Positions 40,966-50,052 of a stretch of 64,000 nucleotides of DNA are shown here, one piece after another. Position 1 is the first letter of the stretch; every line of letters begins with the position of its first letter. Position numbers and translations under genes: made by a program. Location: contig NC_056527.1 of NCBI RefSeq assembly GCF_019175285.1, positions 117,383,418 through 117,447,417 of the forward strand. Reading direction: 5' to 3'. The notes below the pieces were generated by a model that did not search any database, was not told where the DNA came from, and worked only from the letters and a program-made list of their open reading frames with translations. The DNA comes from Sceloporus undulatus (taxonomy: Eukaryota; Chordata; Lepidosauria; Squamata; Phrynosomatidae).

Positions 40966-41240
40966 CTTGTTTCTGAGTAACTACTCTGTGTATCACAGGG
41001 ACATCTCTCCTTCCCCCATCCTCACAGTCACCTTAATACCAGGAGCATAATAAGATGCTTCTAGAAGCTCTCTCTATGCTTACAGTGTTGTTTACATAGC
41101 TTTGCAGTGTTTTGTTTTTATGGCCTCCCTTCTTCGTTTTTACTATTGATCGGAATAGTACCTATTAGCACTTTGTGGCTTCTGCAAACTTATGGGTTCG
41201 CCCTCTCCTGTTTTCATTAGTATCTTTATTCATTTGCTGC

Positions 41241-41356
41241 AGCGCTTCCCAAACTCTGGTTGTTTTGGACTTCAACTCCCAGAATCCCCAGGTAATTTGG
41301 CCAATAGTCAGGAATTCTGGGAGCCATGGACCACAGTTTGGGAACTATTGATCCAT
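41241..41356. mobile_element. hAT-type foldback element
   Basis: GCGCTTCCCAAACTCTGG and ACAGTTTGGGAACTATTG ends; TTGGACTTCAACTCCCAGAA and GGAATTCTGGGAGCCATGG. Confidence 0.75.
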
Positions 41357-41397
41357 GGCATAAATAGGTTACAAATGCAGCAGGTGGGGATGTAAGG

Positions 41398-41572
41398 CTG
41401 CATCCACACTGGAGAAATAACCCAGTTTGGCACCGCTTTAACTCTTTCTGGCTCACTGCTATGGAATTCTGGGAGCTCTGCTCCGCTCTGGGCCCCACAA
41501 CAAACTCCAACTCCCAGAATTCTATAGCTTTGAGCCAGAAAGAGAATTAAAGCGGTGCCAAACTGGGTTATT
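41398..41572. mobile_element. Foldback element, family A (CACTGGAGAAATAACC subfamily)
   Basis: CTGCATCCACACTGGAGAAA, GGCACCGCTTTAACTC, GGAATTCTGGGAGCTCTGC and CCAACTCCCAGAATTC. Confidence 0.88.
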
Positions 41573-41888
41573 AATGTGTAATATAATATTTTAATATATA
41601 ATACTATTTATTTATACCCCGCTCTTCAGCCAAAAGGCTATCAGAGCAGCTTACAAATTGTTAATTAGACTACAAGTCCCATAATCCTACTTGGACTCCA
41701 ACTCCCATCATCCCCAGGGCAGCCGTTGGCTGAGAGTTTTAATACAACGCATCCTGGGGGTTGTCCAGGGTTTGGGATGGCTGCTACTACCTACCTTTAC
41801 CTGGGAGTAAGTTCAAAGTAAGGTGCAGTTGGGGCTTACTTCTGAGTAAACCAAGCACATTACGTTGTTCATACATAAACTCATTAGG

Positions 41889-42185
41889 TGCAAAACACAC
41901 TGCAGAGCTAACCCAGTTTGAGACTGCTGTAACTGCTTTGATTGAGAGTTCCTGCATGGCAGAAGGGGGTTGGGCTGGAGGGCCCTTGTGGTCTCTTCCA
42001 ATTCTATGATTCTGTGCCCTGTCTCAGTGCTAGGGAATTTTGGGAACTGTAGTTTTGTGGGACATTTATCCTTCTCTGCCAGAGAGCTCTGGTGCCACAG
42101 TAAACTACTATTCCCAGGATTCCCTAGCATTGAGCCTGGGCAGTTAAAGCAGCCTCAGACTGCATTATTTCTGCAGTGTGTTTTG
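41889..42185. mobile_element. Foldback element, family A, carrying a CR1 insertion
   Basis: Ends CAAAACACACTGCAGAGCTA and CATTATTTCTGCAGTGTGTT. Between 41,937 and 42,013 it is interrupted by a CR1 3' end (GAGAGTTCCTGCATGGCAGA, CTCTTCCAATTCTATGATTC). Confidence 0.82.
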
Positions 42186-42193
42186 GATCTTAG

Positions 42194-42395
42194 GCTGATT
42201 CCACACTGTAGAAATAATCCAGTTTGACACCACCTTAACTGATGTTGCTCAGTACTATGGAATTCTGGGAACTGTAGTTCGTTGTGGCACCAAGAGCTCT
42301 CTGACAGAGAAGGCTAAATGTCCTACAAGGCTACAGTGTTCATAATTCCATAGCATTGAGCCATGGCAGTTAAAGTGGTGTCAGACCAGAAATAA
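42194..42395. mobile_element. Foldback element, family A
   Basis: TTCCACACTGTAGAAATAAT, GGAATTCTGGGAACTGTAG, CTACAGTGTTCATAATTCCA. The right end is diverged. Confidence 0.8.
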
Positions 42396-42844
42396 AGCAC
42401 TTTGGCAGCACTTTAACCACCAATGCTCAGTCGAGGTGAAACCTGATTAAAGGGCCATTATACCCGAATAACCAGGCAAGAAACAGCAGCAGATTGCTGT
42501 TTATTCCCTGGTTATTCACAGGATAATGGCTCCTGTGTTAACCTTATTTTAATCACGTTTTAAGGCCAATTCCACAATTTTCTTGGGTTAATCTCTATTT
42601 AAAGCCCCAGTTCCCCCCCCACGAGATAAACTTTTTAGGGTTAAAGGGGCCCTGGCCACCACTTGCCCATGAATCCCTCCAGTTCTTTTTTGGGTCCTGT
42701 ATTGGGAGAATACCGAACGCCAGCATGGCATAGTGGTTTGAACTTCGGAGTAGGGCTCTGGAGACCAGAGTATATAAGAGTCATGTCTGCTGGGATATTG
42801 CAAGTTCTTTGACATTGTTTTGCTTTGCTTTAGAGTGACCCTTT

Positions 42845-42960
42845 GCAAGATGCCCCTAAGTTTTGCCCTTGACTTATCCATGGGTTATATCGAAATCCAT
42901 AATTTTGGCCCCGAAACTTGCCCAGGACTTATATACAAGGCCAACTTACAGTTGACTGCT
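42845..42960. mobile_element. Fragment of the TATAAGTCGAGGGC foldback element
   Basis: TTTTGCCCTTGACTTATCC, CATAATTTTGGCCCCGAAAC and GGACTTATATACAAGGCC match the interior of 19,793-20,783. Confidence 0.65.
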
Positions 42961-43062
42961 GACTGCGGCAAGGAATCTTTCCATTTGGCCGTTTTGATTT
43001 GTTCCAGTTTCAGCAGCATCTCTGCCATTTGTTTAAAAACAGGAGATTGCACTGGGAAGGCT

Positions 43063-43290
43063 GCATCCACACTGGAGAAATAACTTAGTTTGGCACCACT
43101 TTAACTGCCCTGGCTCAAGGCTATGGAATTCTGGGAGTTGGAGTTTGTTATGGGGCCCAGAGTGGAGCAGAGCTTAAGGAAAGAAGGCCCCACAACAAAC
43201 TCCAACTCCCAGAATTCCATAGCCTTGAGCCAGAAAAGAGTTAAAGCGGCGCAAAACCAGGTTATTTCTCCAGTGTGGATGCAGCCATGC
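43063..43290. mobile_element. Foldback element, family A, well preserved
   Basis: GCTGCATCCACACTGGAGAA and TTCTCCAGTGTGGATGCAGC are exact complements. The interior includes GGAATTCTGGGAGTTGGAGT and its complement. Confidence 0.93.
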
Positions 43291-43654
43291 AATGTTGGCA
43301 CAAGTCCCATCAAAGGTGAGCGACAAGTAGCAGCAAAGGGAAGGGCCCACACCCTCATTAGCCAATGTTTGCCCCTGGTAGCCACAACGCCCTTTTTGCA
43401 AAGGGAGGTTTTGTGTGTGTTTTTGTCTTGAAGGGTGAAGGTGAGTTAAGTCACTTGCCAATGTCCACTTGTCTCTGTGTAGCTAGTCCAAAGGCACAGG
43501 TCTCCCCCCTTGTTTTGTATTGCATGATTTCTGTCTAATCCTTGGATGATCTGATCCAAGCCTTGCTTGCTCTGCCTCCTGGCGTACAAATGGGCATCCT
43601 GCATACTTTACTTGCAGACATAGTTTTGTTGTAAAAGAGAAATGATGCTTCTAT

Positions 43655-43770
43655 TATTATTATTATTATTAACCTTTATTTATGAAGCGCTGTAAATTTA
43701 CACAGCACTGTACATGCAATCTTTTTAGTTACGGGCTTACAATCTAAAAAGACATGACACAGAAGGAGAA
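43655..43770 (-). repeat. LINE 3' tail, reversed
   Basis: (TTA)n, CCTTTATTTATGAAGCGCTG, TTTACACAGCACTGTACATG. The plus-strand form GCGCTTTATAAATAAAGC ends repeats near 31,650, 38,210 and 47,610. Confidence 0.65.
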
Positions 43771-43890
43771 GGGAGTGGTGGCCGGAAAGTATAACATTTT
43801 GTAATGTGATACTTAGGAATATCACAAGTAAGGTATATAAGGCTGAAGGGTGGGGTATAAATACTGTAAATAAAATAAATAAATGAATAA

Positions 43891-44502
43891 TACACTCATC
43901 CCTCCATACTTGCAGATTTGGTTATTCATGGATTTTATTTATATGTTCCCTCTAGGAATATCTAGGGCAGTGATGGTGAACCTTTTACAGACCGAGTGCC
44001 CAAACTCCAACCCAGACCCCACTTATTTATTGCAAAGTGCCACATCCCTCTGGCTTTCTAGTAAGAAACTCTGGCAAACTCTGTGCAAGGGAAACAGCAT
44101 GTGTGCCCACAGAGAGGGCTCTGAGTGCCACCTCTGGCACGCGTGCCATAGGTTCGCCATCACTGATCTAGATCCTCCAGTGCAACTCTGTGGTCAGCTT
44201 TAACTAAAAGTTGCACTAAAAGACCTAGATATTCCTAGAGAGACTACTCTACTAGGCCTTTGTAGCTCCTCCAGCGCAACTCTATGGTCAGTGTCTGTTG
44301 GACGTTTTATGATTATTACTATTATTATTTAGTCTTTTTAGTTGTTGGACGTTGACCACAGAGTTGCCCTGGAGGACCCTAGAGATTATTCCTAGAGAGG
44401 TGTCCTCTCAGGTAAAAACATGGTGTTTTTGTTATTTGCGGTTTCCCCATATTCATGGGGGTCTTGTGCCCCTAACCCTAGCGAATAGGGAGGGACAAGC
44501 AT
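43891..44502 (+). mobile_element. CACTCATCCCTCC pogo/mariner-like element with nested hAT
   Basis: Starts TACACTCATCCCTCCATAC and ends near AGGGAGGGACAAGCATA. The body matches 46,101-46,456. Interrupted at 43,967-44,164. Confidence 0.78.
43967..44164 (+). mobile_element. Non-autonomous hAT element, nested
   Basis: Ends CAGTGATGGTGAACCTTTTA and GGTTCGCCATCACTG. Flanks ATCTAGGG and ATCTAGAT are a near 8-base duplication. Includes CGAGTGCCCAAACTCCAACC and GCCACCTCTGGCACGCGTGC. Confidence 0.88.
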
Positions 44503-44560
44503 AGTAACAACAACAACAACCTGCCTTTCAACATGGAACATCAGTTAAAACATACTCTTT

Positions 44561-44851
44561 TAAACTCACACATAGAAGGAGATCGGGAGTTTATCCCATG
44601 AATATCCTGAGGAAATCGTGGAACTGTGCAAAACGATTTCACACAAAACCTGCCGTTAAAGTGGTCACAAAGAAGCATTAACACACATCTTTTTTACTTT
44701 TGGGATTTCAGCGACAATGCATTTCCGATATCACTTTATTGCACAATTGCACGTGATAATCACTCGCGCAGTTACTCGCCATTTCCGCTTTATTTGTGGG
44801 ATGCTTTAAAAGCGCCTTAGTCTCTCTTTAATGCCGAAATTAGCCCCAACT
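44561..44851. mobile_element. GTTTATCACAC element, copy 4
   Basis: GAAGGAGATCGGGAGTTTAT, GACAATGCATTTCCGATATC, GTGGGATGCTTTAAAAGC, AATGCCGAAATTAGCCCC. The termini are decayed. Confidence 0.8.
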
Positions 44852-44974
44852 CCTCAGACATCTTATTCAGCTGCCAAATATCTTCCAGCAGATCGTTCCA
44901 CAGTTTTGGGGTGACTGAAAGAAAAGTCCTCTGGCTAACTCTTGCTAACTTAGTCCTGGCTGACTGGAATAAAT

Positions 44975-45152
44975 ATCTATGGACTGAGTGTTGGACTAGG
45001 ACTGTGGAGACCAGGGTTCGAATCCCTGCTCGGCCATGGAAAGCCATGGGGCGACCTTAGGTGAGACACACACTCTCAGCCCTAGAAAACCCCATGACAG
45101 GTTTGCTTTAGGGTCACTATAAGCTGGAGATGACTTCAAGTCACACAACAAG
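44975..45152 (+). mobile_element. ACA-tailed SINE
   Basis: GTGTTGGACTAGGACTGTGG, CCAGGGTTCGAATCCCTGC, GGGTCACTATAAGCTGGAGA, ACACAACAAG. Confidence 0.88.
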
Positions 45153-45179
45153 AATATTGCGCTATACATTTGTGTTAAA

Positions 45180-45285
45180 AAGCACTCATGGCGATGTTGT
45201 TGTTGTGTGCTTTGAGTTACGTTTGACCTACGGAGACCTTCAGCTGGACCTATTGCGGGGTTTTCTTGGCCAGATATTTACAGAG
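45180..45285 (-). mobile_element. SINE 3' part, minus strand
   Basis: CGATGTTGTTGTTGTGTGCT and GGGGTTTTCTTGGCCAGATA. It abuts a fragment of the GTGGGTTTTTC element (45,290-45,410). Confidence 0.7.
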
Positions 45286-45539
45286 AGGCCAAAGGCTTTC
45301 ATGGCCGGCATCCATAGTTTTTGTGGCTTTTTCAGGCTCCATGGCCATGTTCCAGGAGAGTTTGTTTGTGGCGTTTCACTGGCATCTGTGGCTGGCATCT
45401 TCAAAAGGAGCAGCACAACAATATCGAAACATGGAAACAATAAAACCACATAGTAATATGTGGTCATAACAAGGTAGCGCTTTATTAACCCCCTCAATAC
45501 AACATTTTAACAAGGACTCTGTTTTATAACCAAATATAA

Positions 45540-45850
45540 CCCTCCATAACTGTCATCTGCCGGCCTGAGAGGGAGTTCACCAGGCGGGTCCAGCTCCATC
45601 AGGGCTAGCCTGGAAGAAGGAAGAGCCCTCCCTCCAATCCATCTGCCTTGGTCCAGGCCTCAGAGGGAGAGAAGAACCACTGGACCTCATCCCCTTTCCC
45701 TCCACCATTCCCTTCTCCTTTTGTTTCGTGTCTTTTAGATTGTAAGCCTGAGGGCAGGGAACTGTCTGATTAAAAATAATAATTGTAAGCCGCCCTGAGA
45801 GCCATTAGGGCTGAAGGGCGGGGTATAAATACCTAAATAAATAAATATAA
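45540..45850 (+). mobile_element. LINE 3' end with (TAAA)n tail
   Basis: AGATTGTAAGCCTGAGGGCA, GGGAACTGTCT, TTGTAAGCCGCCCTGAGAGC, GGGCGGGGTATAAATACC then TAAATAAATAAAT. It is the 3' end of an unassigned squamate retroposon. Confidence 0.65.
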
Positions 45851-46100
45851 ACAGAGGTCCCCACAGATCTAGAGTTAGATCAGGGCTGGATCCACATGTT
45901 ATTCCAGATGTTGGGCTGCACTTCCCAGCATTCTTCATCACCAACTGGCTTGGGCTGCTGGAAGTTGCAGTCGAACAACGTCTGGAAGGCCATTCCTACC
46001 TTTGCTTTATAATAAATATAAAGGCAGGAGAGGAAAATGCCAAACTCGGGGGTCTGTAAAGCAGATAGCCAGGCTTTAGCGGAAGAGAAGAAGAACAGTA

Positions 46101-46456
46101 TACACTCATCCCTCCATATTTGCAGCTTTGATATTTGCAGATTTGATTATTGATGGATTTTATTAATATGTTCTCTCTATTAATATCTAGGTCCTCTATG
46201 GTCAACTTTAACTAAAAGTTGCACTGAAAGACCTAGAGTTTATTCCTAGAGAGAACGCTCCACTAGGCCTTTGTAGCTCCTCCATTGCAACTCTAGGGTC
46301 AGTGTCTGTCGGACGTTGACCACAGAGATGCCCTGGAGGACTTAGAGATTCCTAGAGAGGTGTCCTCTCAGGTGAAAACATGGTGTTTTTGTGTTATTTC
46401 CATATTCACGGGGGTCTTGTGCCCCTAACCCTAGTGAATTTGGAGGGACAGGTGTA
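46101..46456 (+). mobile_element. CACTCATCCCTCC pogo/mariner-like element, uninterrupted
   Basis: TACACTCATCCCTCCATATT at the left and TTGGAGGGACAGGTGTA at the right, inside TA. The internal arms TAGAGTTTATTCCTAGAGAG and CCTAGAGAGGTGTCCTCTC fold. Confidence 0.82.
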
Positions 46457-46460
46457 TTTA

Positions 46461-46690
46461 TGAGAGCCAGGATGGCGTAGCGGCTTGAGTATTGGACTAC
46501 AGCTCTGCAGACCAGGGTTCGATTCCCTGCTTGGCCATGAAACCCACTGGGTGACCTTGGGCAAGTCACACTCTCTCAGCCTCAGGGGAAGGCAATGGGA
46601 AACCTCCTCTGAACTAATCCTGCCAAGAAAACCCTGTGATAGGTTTGCTAGAAGTTGGAAATGACTCAGAGGCACACAACAACAACTAAG
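46461..46690 (+). mobile_element. ACA-tailed SINE, full length
   Basis: GAGCCAGGATGGCGTAGCGG, TTGAGTATTGGACTACAGCT, GGGTTCGATTCCCTGC, GCAAGTCACACTCTCTCAGC, tail CACACAACAACAACTA. Confidence 0.92.
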
Positions 46691-46691
46691 C

Positions 46692-46815
46692 GTAGTTTGA
46701 GCGTTGTAGTATGACTCTAGAGATCAGGGTTCGATTCCTGATGCAGCCATGGAACGCACTGGGTGACTTTGCATGAGTCACACTCTCTCAGACCCAGAAA
46801 ACCCTGTGATATCTT
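46692..46815 (+). mobile_element. ACA-type SINE, 3'-truncated
   Basis: GAGCGTTGTAGTATGACTCT, AGATCAGGGTTCGATTCCTG, GAGTCACACTCTCTCAGACC. It directly follows the previous copy. Confidence 0.82.
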
Positions 46816-46837
46816 AAATTTAGGCGGTGCATCTAGG

Positions 46838-46978
46838 CCAGTGGTCCCTAAACTGTGCCCTTTAAGAGATTTTTTGGTCTCAGCTCCCAGAAGCCTCAGC
46901 CATGTCAACAAATAGCCTGGGATTCTGGGAGCTCAAGTCCAAAATCCTTTAAAGGGCACAGTCTGGGGACCACCGATC
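46838..46978. mobile_element. hAT-type foldback element
   Basis: CCAGTGGTCCCTAAACTGTG and CACAGTCTGGGGACCACCG; arms GCCCTTTAAGAGATTTTTTG and AAAATCCTTTAAAGGGCAC. Confidence 0.82.
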
Positions 46979-47180
46979 TACACTGTAGAAATAATGCAGT
47001 ATGCCATCACTTTTAAGTGCTGCAGCTCCATCCTGTGGAATCCTGGGGCTTGTAGTTTGTCAAGAACTTCAGCCTCCTCTGCCAAAGAGTGCTGATGCCT
47101 CACCTAACTACACATCCCAGGATCTGGTTGGATGGAGCCATGGCATTTAAAGTGGTGTCAAACTTCATTATTTTTTAGAG
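46978..47180. mobile_element. Foldback element, family A
   Basis: CTACACTGTAGAAATAATGC, GGAATCCTGGGGCTTGTAG, ACTACACATCCCAGGATC, GTGGTGTCAAACTTCATTAT. Confidence 0.82.
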
Positions 47181-47194
47181 AGTGCATGCTCTCA

Positions 47195-47430
47195 GGAGAG
47201 TCAGTGTGGCGTAGGGATTTGAGGGTTGGACTAGGACTCTGGAGACCAGGGTTCGAATCCCAGCTCAGCCATGAAAACCCACTGGGTGACCTCGGGCAAG
47301 TCACACTCTCTCAGCCTCAGAGGATGCCAATGGCAAGCCCCCTCTGAAGAAACTTACCAAGGAATCCCCATTATAGGTTTACCTTAGGGCTACCATAAGT
47401 CGGAAATGACTTAAAGGCACACAACAACAC
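47195..47430 (+). mobile_element. ACA-tailed SINE, full length
   Basis: GAGTCAGTGTGGCGTAGGGA, GGTTGGACTAGGACTCTGGA, CAGGGTTCGAATCCCAGC, ATAAGTCGGAAATGACTTAA, CACACAACAACAC. Confidence 0.92.
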
Positions 47431-48057
47431 TTGATATTTCATACTTGATGTTTTTAATTTGTTGCTTGCTTATTTTATTGACTCCTATCATCTATTGTTA
47501 TGTTTTATTTTATACGTATATTGTTCTAATTTTGTAGAATGTATGGCATAGTCAGGTTTCTTTTTGTCTATTTTGTTGATTGTATGTACAGTGCTGTGTA
47601 AATCTACAGTGCTATATAAATAAAGTATAACAACAACAACAACAACGTCATAAGTCCGAAATGACTGGAAGGCAAACAACCACCACCGCCAAAAGTGTAT
47701 TAATGTGTAACTTTGAGGAACCCCTCGCAGGAATGGTGCACATTGGATCGAGAGTCCATGGCTCTTGGCTGTGTCCTATGAGAGATTCCTTGACAAATTC
47801 TGGACACAAACAGCAGCTGATAGCAGGAAATCCAAGGCCTGGGATTTGGGCAGAGGTGGGTGACATGAGGCTGTCCAGATGTTGTTGGACTACAAGTCCC
47901 AGTTGCCTCAGCCAGGGAACGGTAACCATATGGCCCTCCCAAAATTGTGGGGCTGCAACTCCCAGCATTCCTCACAACTGTCCGGTGTGCAACAGTTGTT
48001 TCCTTCTATCTTTGATCACAGGGTTTTGCAGCCAGCGAGTTTGTTGGGCGCGAGAGG

Positions 48058-48590
48058 CTGTATCCACACTGCAATTTGACACCACTTTAACTGCTATGGC
48101 TCAATGCTATGGAATCTTGGGATTTGTAGTTTTGTGAGAGAAGGTTAAGAGGTGATATGATGATAGCCCTGTTTAAATACTTGAAAGGAGGTCATATTGA
48201 GCTGAGTTGTTTTCTGCTGCTCCAGAGACTAAGACCCAATGGAGGAATGGATGCAAGCTGCAGGAAAAGATTCCAGCTCAACATTCGGAGGAACTTCCTG
48301 AGAGTAAGGGCTGTTCGACAGCCAGGGAACAAACTCCTTCCTTGGAGGCTGTCTTTAAGCAGAGGCTGGATGGCCAGCTGTCCATGGGGATGCTTTGAGG
48401 GAGAGTTCCTGCATGGCAGAAGGGGGCTGGGCTGGATCAGGGCCCTTCTTGGGGTCTCTTCCAACTTTATGATTCTATCATATCTGTCACAGAGCTCTGC
48501 TGCCATGGCAAACTACAAGTCCCAGGATTCCATAGGATGGAGCCATGACAGTTCAAGTGGTGTCAACCTGCATTAATTCTGCAGAGGGGC
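48058..48590. mobile_element. Foldback element, family A, split by a CR1 3' end
   Basis: Left half 48,058-48,135 (GGCTGTATCCACACTGC, GGGATTTGTAGTTTTGTGAG); right half 48,484-48,590 (ACTACAAGTCCCAGGATTCC, CATTAATTCTGCAGAGG). CR1 lies between at 48,136-48,480. Confidence 0.85.
48136..48480 (+). mobile_element. CR1 LINE 3'-end insertion
   Basis: GAAGGTTAAGAGGTGATATG, GCTGGATGGCCAGCTGTCC, GAGAGTTCCTGCATGGCAGA, CTCTTCCAACTTTATGATTC. Non-coding terminus. Confidence 0.88.
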
Positions 48591-48627
48591 AGCAGCTTTA
48601 GGCATATAATTCAGGATGGAGGAATAT

Positions 48628-48657
48628 TGAATATATATATATATATATATATATAGT
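48628..48657. repeat. (AT)n microsatellite
   Basis: About 14 AT units. Confidence 0.9.
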
Positions 48658-48779
48658 ATAAATACTGCATGTCCTGTAACTTAATTACGTGGGACTAATT
48701 TTGAAGCGAGTGAGGCGTATGGCAAACGTACGGTGAGTATATACGGTATATGTGCATTACATGTTTAAAATTGTAATAT

Positions 48780-49300
48780 ATATGTAAAATGAAGCCTCTT
48801 CTGTAATCCGCCCTGACTGTTTGTTTATTTGTTTGTGTTAGGGGCATAAAAATAAACAAACAAACAGTCCTGTTTTCAGAAACCCAAAGCGATGGCAGCC
48901 TTCGTCCGCAGAATCAGCACTTATAATGCTGTTTTATTTTATGGAATAATAGTTCCACAAATTATTCCACAAAAATATACATACAATAATTTAATAATAA
49001 CTTAAAATATTATTTTTAATTGTATTTTAAAATTGTTTTTAAAATTGTAAAATGTTTGTAAAATTGCAAAAAATATTAAAATTAAAAAACACATTTTAGA
49101 AAATTATTGTAAAAAATTGCATTTTTTAGAAATTGTAAAATTTGTCATTTTTTTTAAAAAGCCTCTTTTGTGAGCCGCCTTGGGCCAATTTGACAGAAAG
49201 GCGGCATATATAAACAAACAAACAAACCGAATTAACAATTACTGTATGTCATTAAAATATAATATGCTTATAAAGCACGAAGTTATAGCAGTTTAAAATG
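48780..49300. other. A/T-rich spacer before the EIF5A promoter
   Basis: Poly-A/T-rich, with a LINE-type tail GTGAGCCGCCTTGGGCC and (ACAA)n near 49,170-49,228. No gene seen. Confidence 0.6.
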
Positions 49301-49503
49301 GAAGCGTTGGAGTTTGCGTGAGTCGGAAAAGCTGCCAAGTCGGTTGCCTTGGCAACGGCGGCGGCCATTAGTCCGCCAAAATAGCCGCCGAAAACCTCGT
49401 GGATGTTGAAAAAAGAGACGCTCTGTATCACCGGAAGTTCAAGCTCTATGGTAAACCGGTTTTTTTTAAGGGCCTACATAGTCGGAGCGCGCATGCGCCT
49501 TCT

Positions 49504-49868
49504 TAAGAGAAGCAGGTAGTGCCGAAGTGAGGGATTTGCGCATGCGTGTTAGGAACAATGTGGGAGAAGGCGGATGAGGGCGGGGAGACGAGTCACTCCT
49601 GCGCCTGCGCACACTAAAGGCGTATCCCTCGTCGTTGGACAGAGACTCGGGACTGGGACTTTAAAGCCCCGCCCCTTTTGTGGGGGGCAAGAATCAGGCA
49701 GAGCCGAAGCGAGGCATGCGGGACGATTGGCGCATGCGTGTTGAGAGTAGGAGAAGGAGGGGAAAAGACGAGTCACTCGTGCGCCTGCGCGCAAGTATAG
49801 GCCTAGCCCGCGTCGTTGGCGCGCATGCGCAGTGGGGAAGCAGACAAAGCCCCGCCCCTTTGACCCCC
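49504..49868 (+). repeat. Tandem duplication inside the EIF5A promoter
   Basis: Two diverged copies, about 49,504-49,688 and 49,689-49,868. Landmarks recur in order with offsets of 180-191 bases: GCGCATGCGTGTT, GACGAGTCACTC, GCGCCTGCGC, CGTCGTTGG and CCCCGCCCCTTT. Confidence 0.75.
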
Positions 49869-49959
49869 TCCGGCGCAGGCGCGGTGAGGGAAAGAGAAGC
49901 GGGAGCCGCCTCCTTTTTTCCCTTTCCTGCGGCGGCCGGCTGCGCATGCGCGAGGCGGA

Positions 49960-50052
49960 GGAGCGGCGAGTGCGGAGCGGCGAGTGCGAGGCGAGAGGAG
50001 TGCGCGTGCGCACTGCGGGCGGGGTTGCAGCAGGAGCGCGGCGGCGGTTGAG
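49960..50052 (+). other. EIF5A: EIF5A non-coding first exon (5' boundary approximate)
   Basis: GC-rich sequence ending at a clear donor GAG|gtgagt. The transcription start cannot be fixed from sequence; the 5' limit given is a guess. No ATG-led frame joins to the coding exon. Confidence 0.6.

Larger units (their letters stand above)
49340..50052 (+). promoter_or_regulatory. EIF5A: EIF5A CpG-island promoter with NRF-1-like site cluster
   Basis: CpG-rich, TATA-less. NRF-1-like palindromes (GCGCATGCGC or close variants) start near 49,490, 49,539, 49,601, 49,730, 49,781, 49,821, 49,873, 49,941 and 50,001. CCCCGCCCC boxes lie at 49,667 and 49,850. An X-box-like GTTGCCTTGGCAAC lies at 49,343-49,356. 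AP-1-like GAGTCAC occurs in both copies of a tandem duplication. This is a housekeeping-style promoter, fitting EIF5A. Confidence 0.75.

Noticed and set aside
46464-46540. tRNA genes at the A/B-box sequences
   Set aside because: They are heads of repeated SINEs with the same body and ACA tail; no cloverleaf with a proper acceptor stem is apparent.
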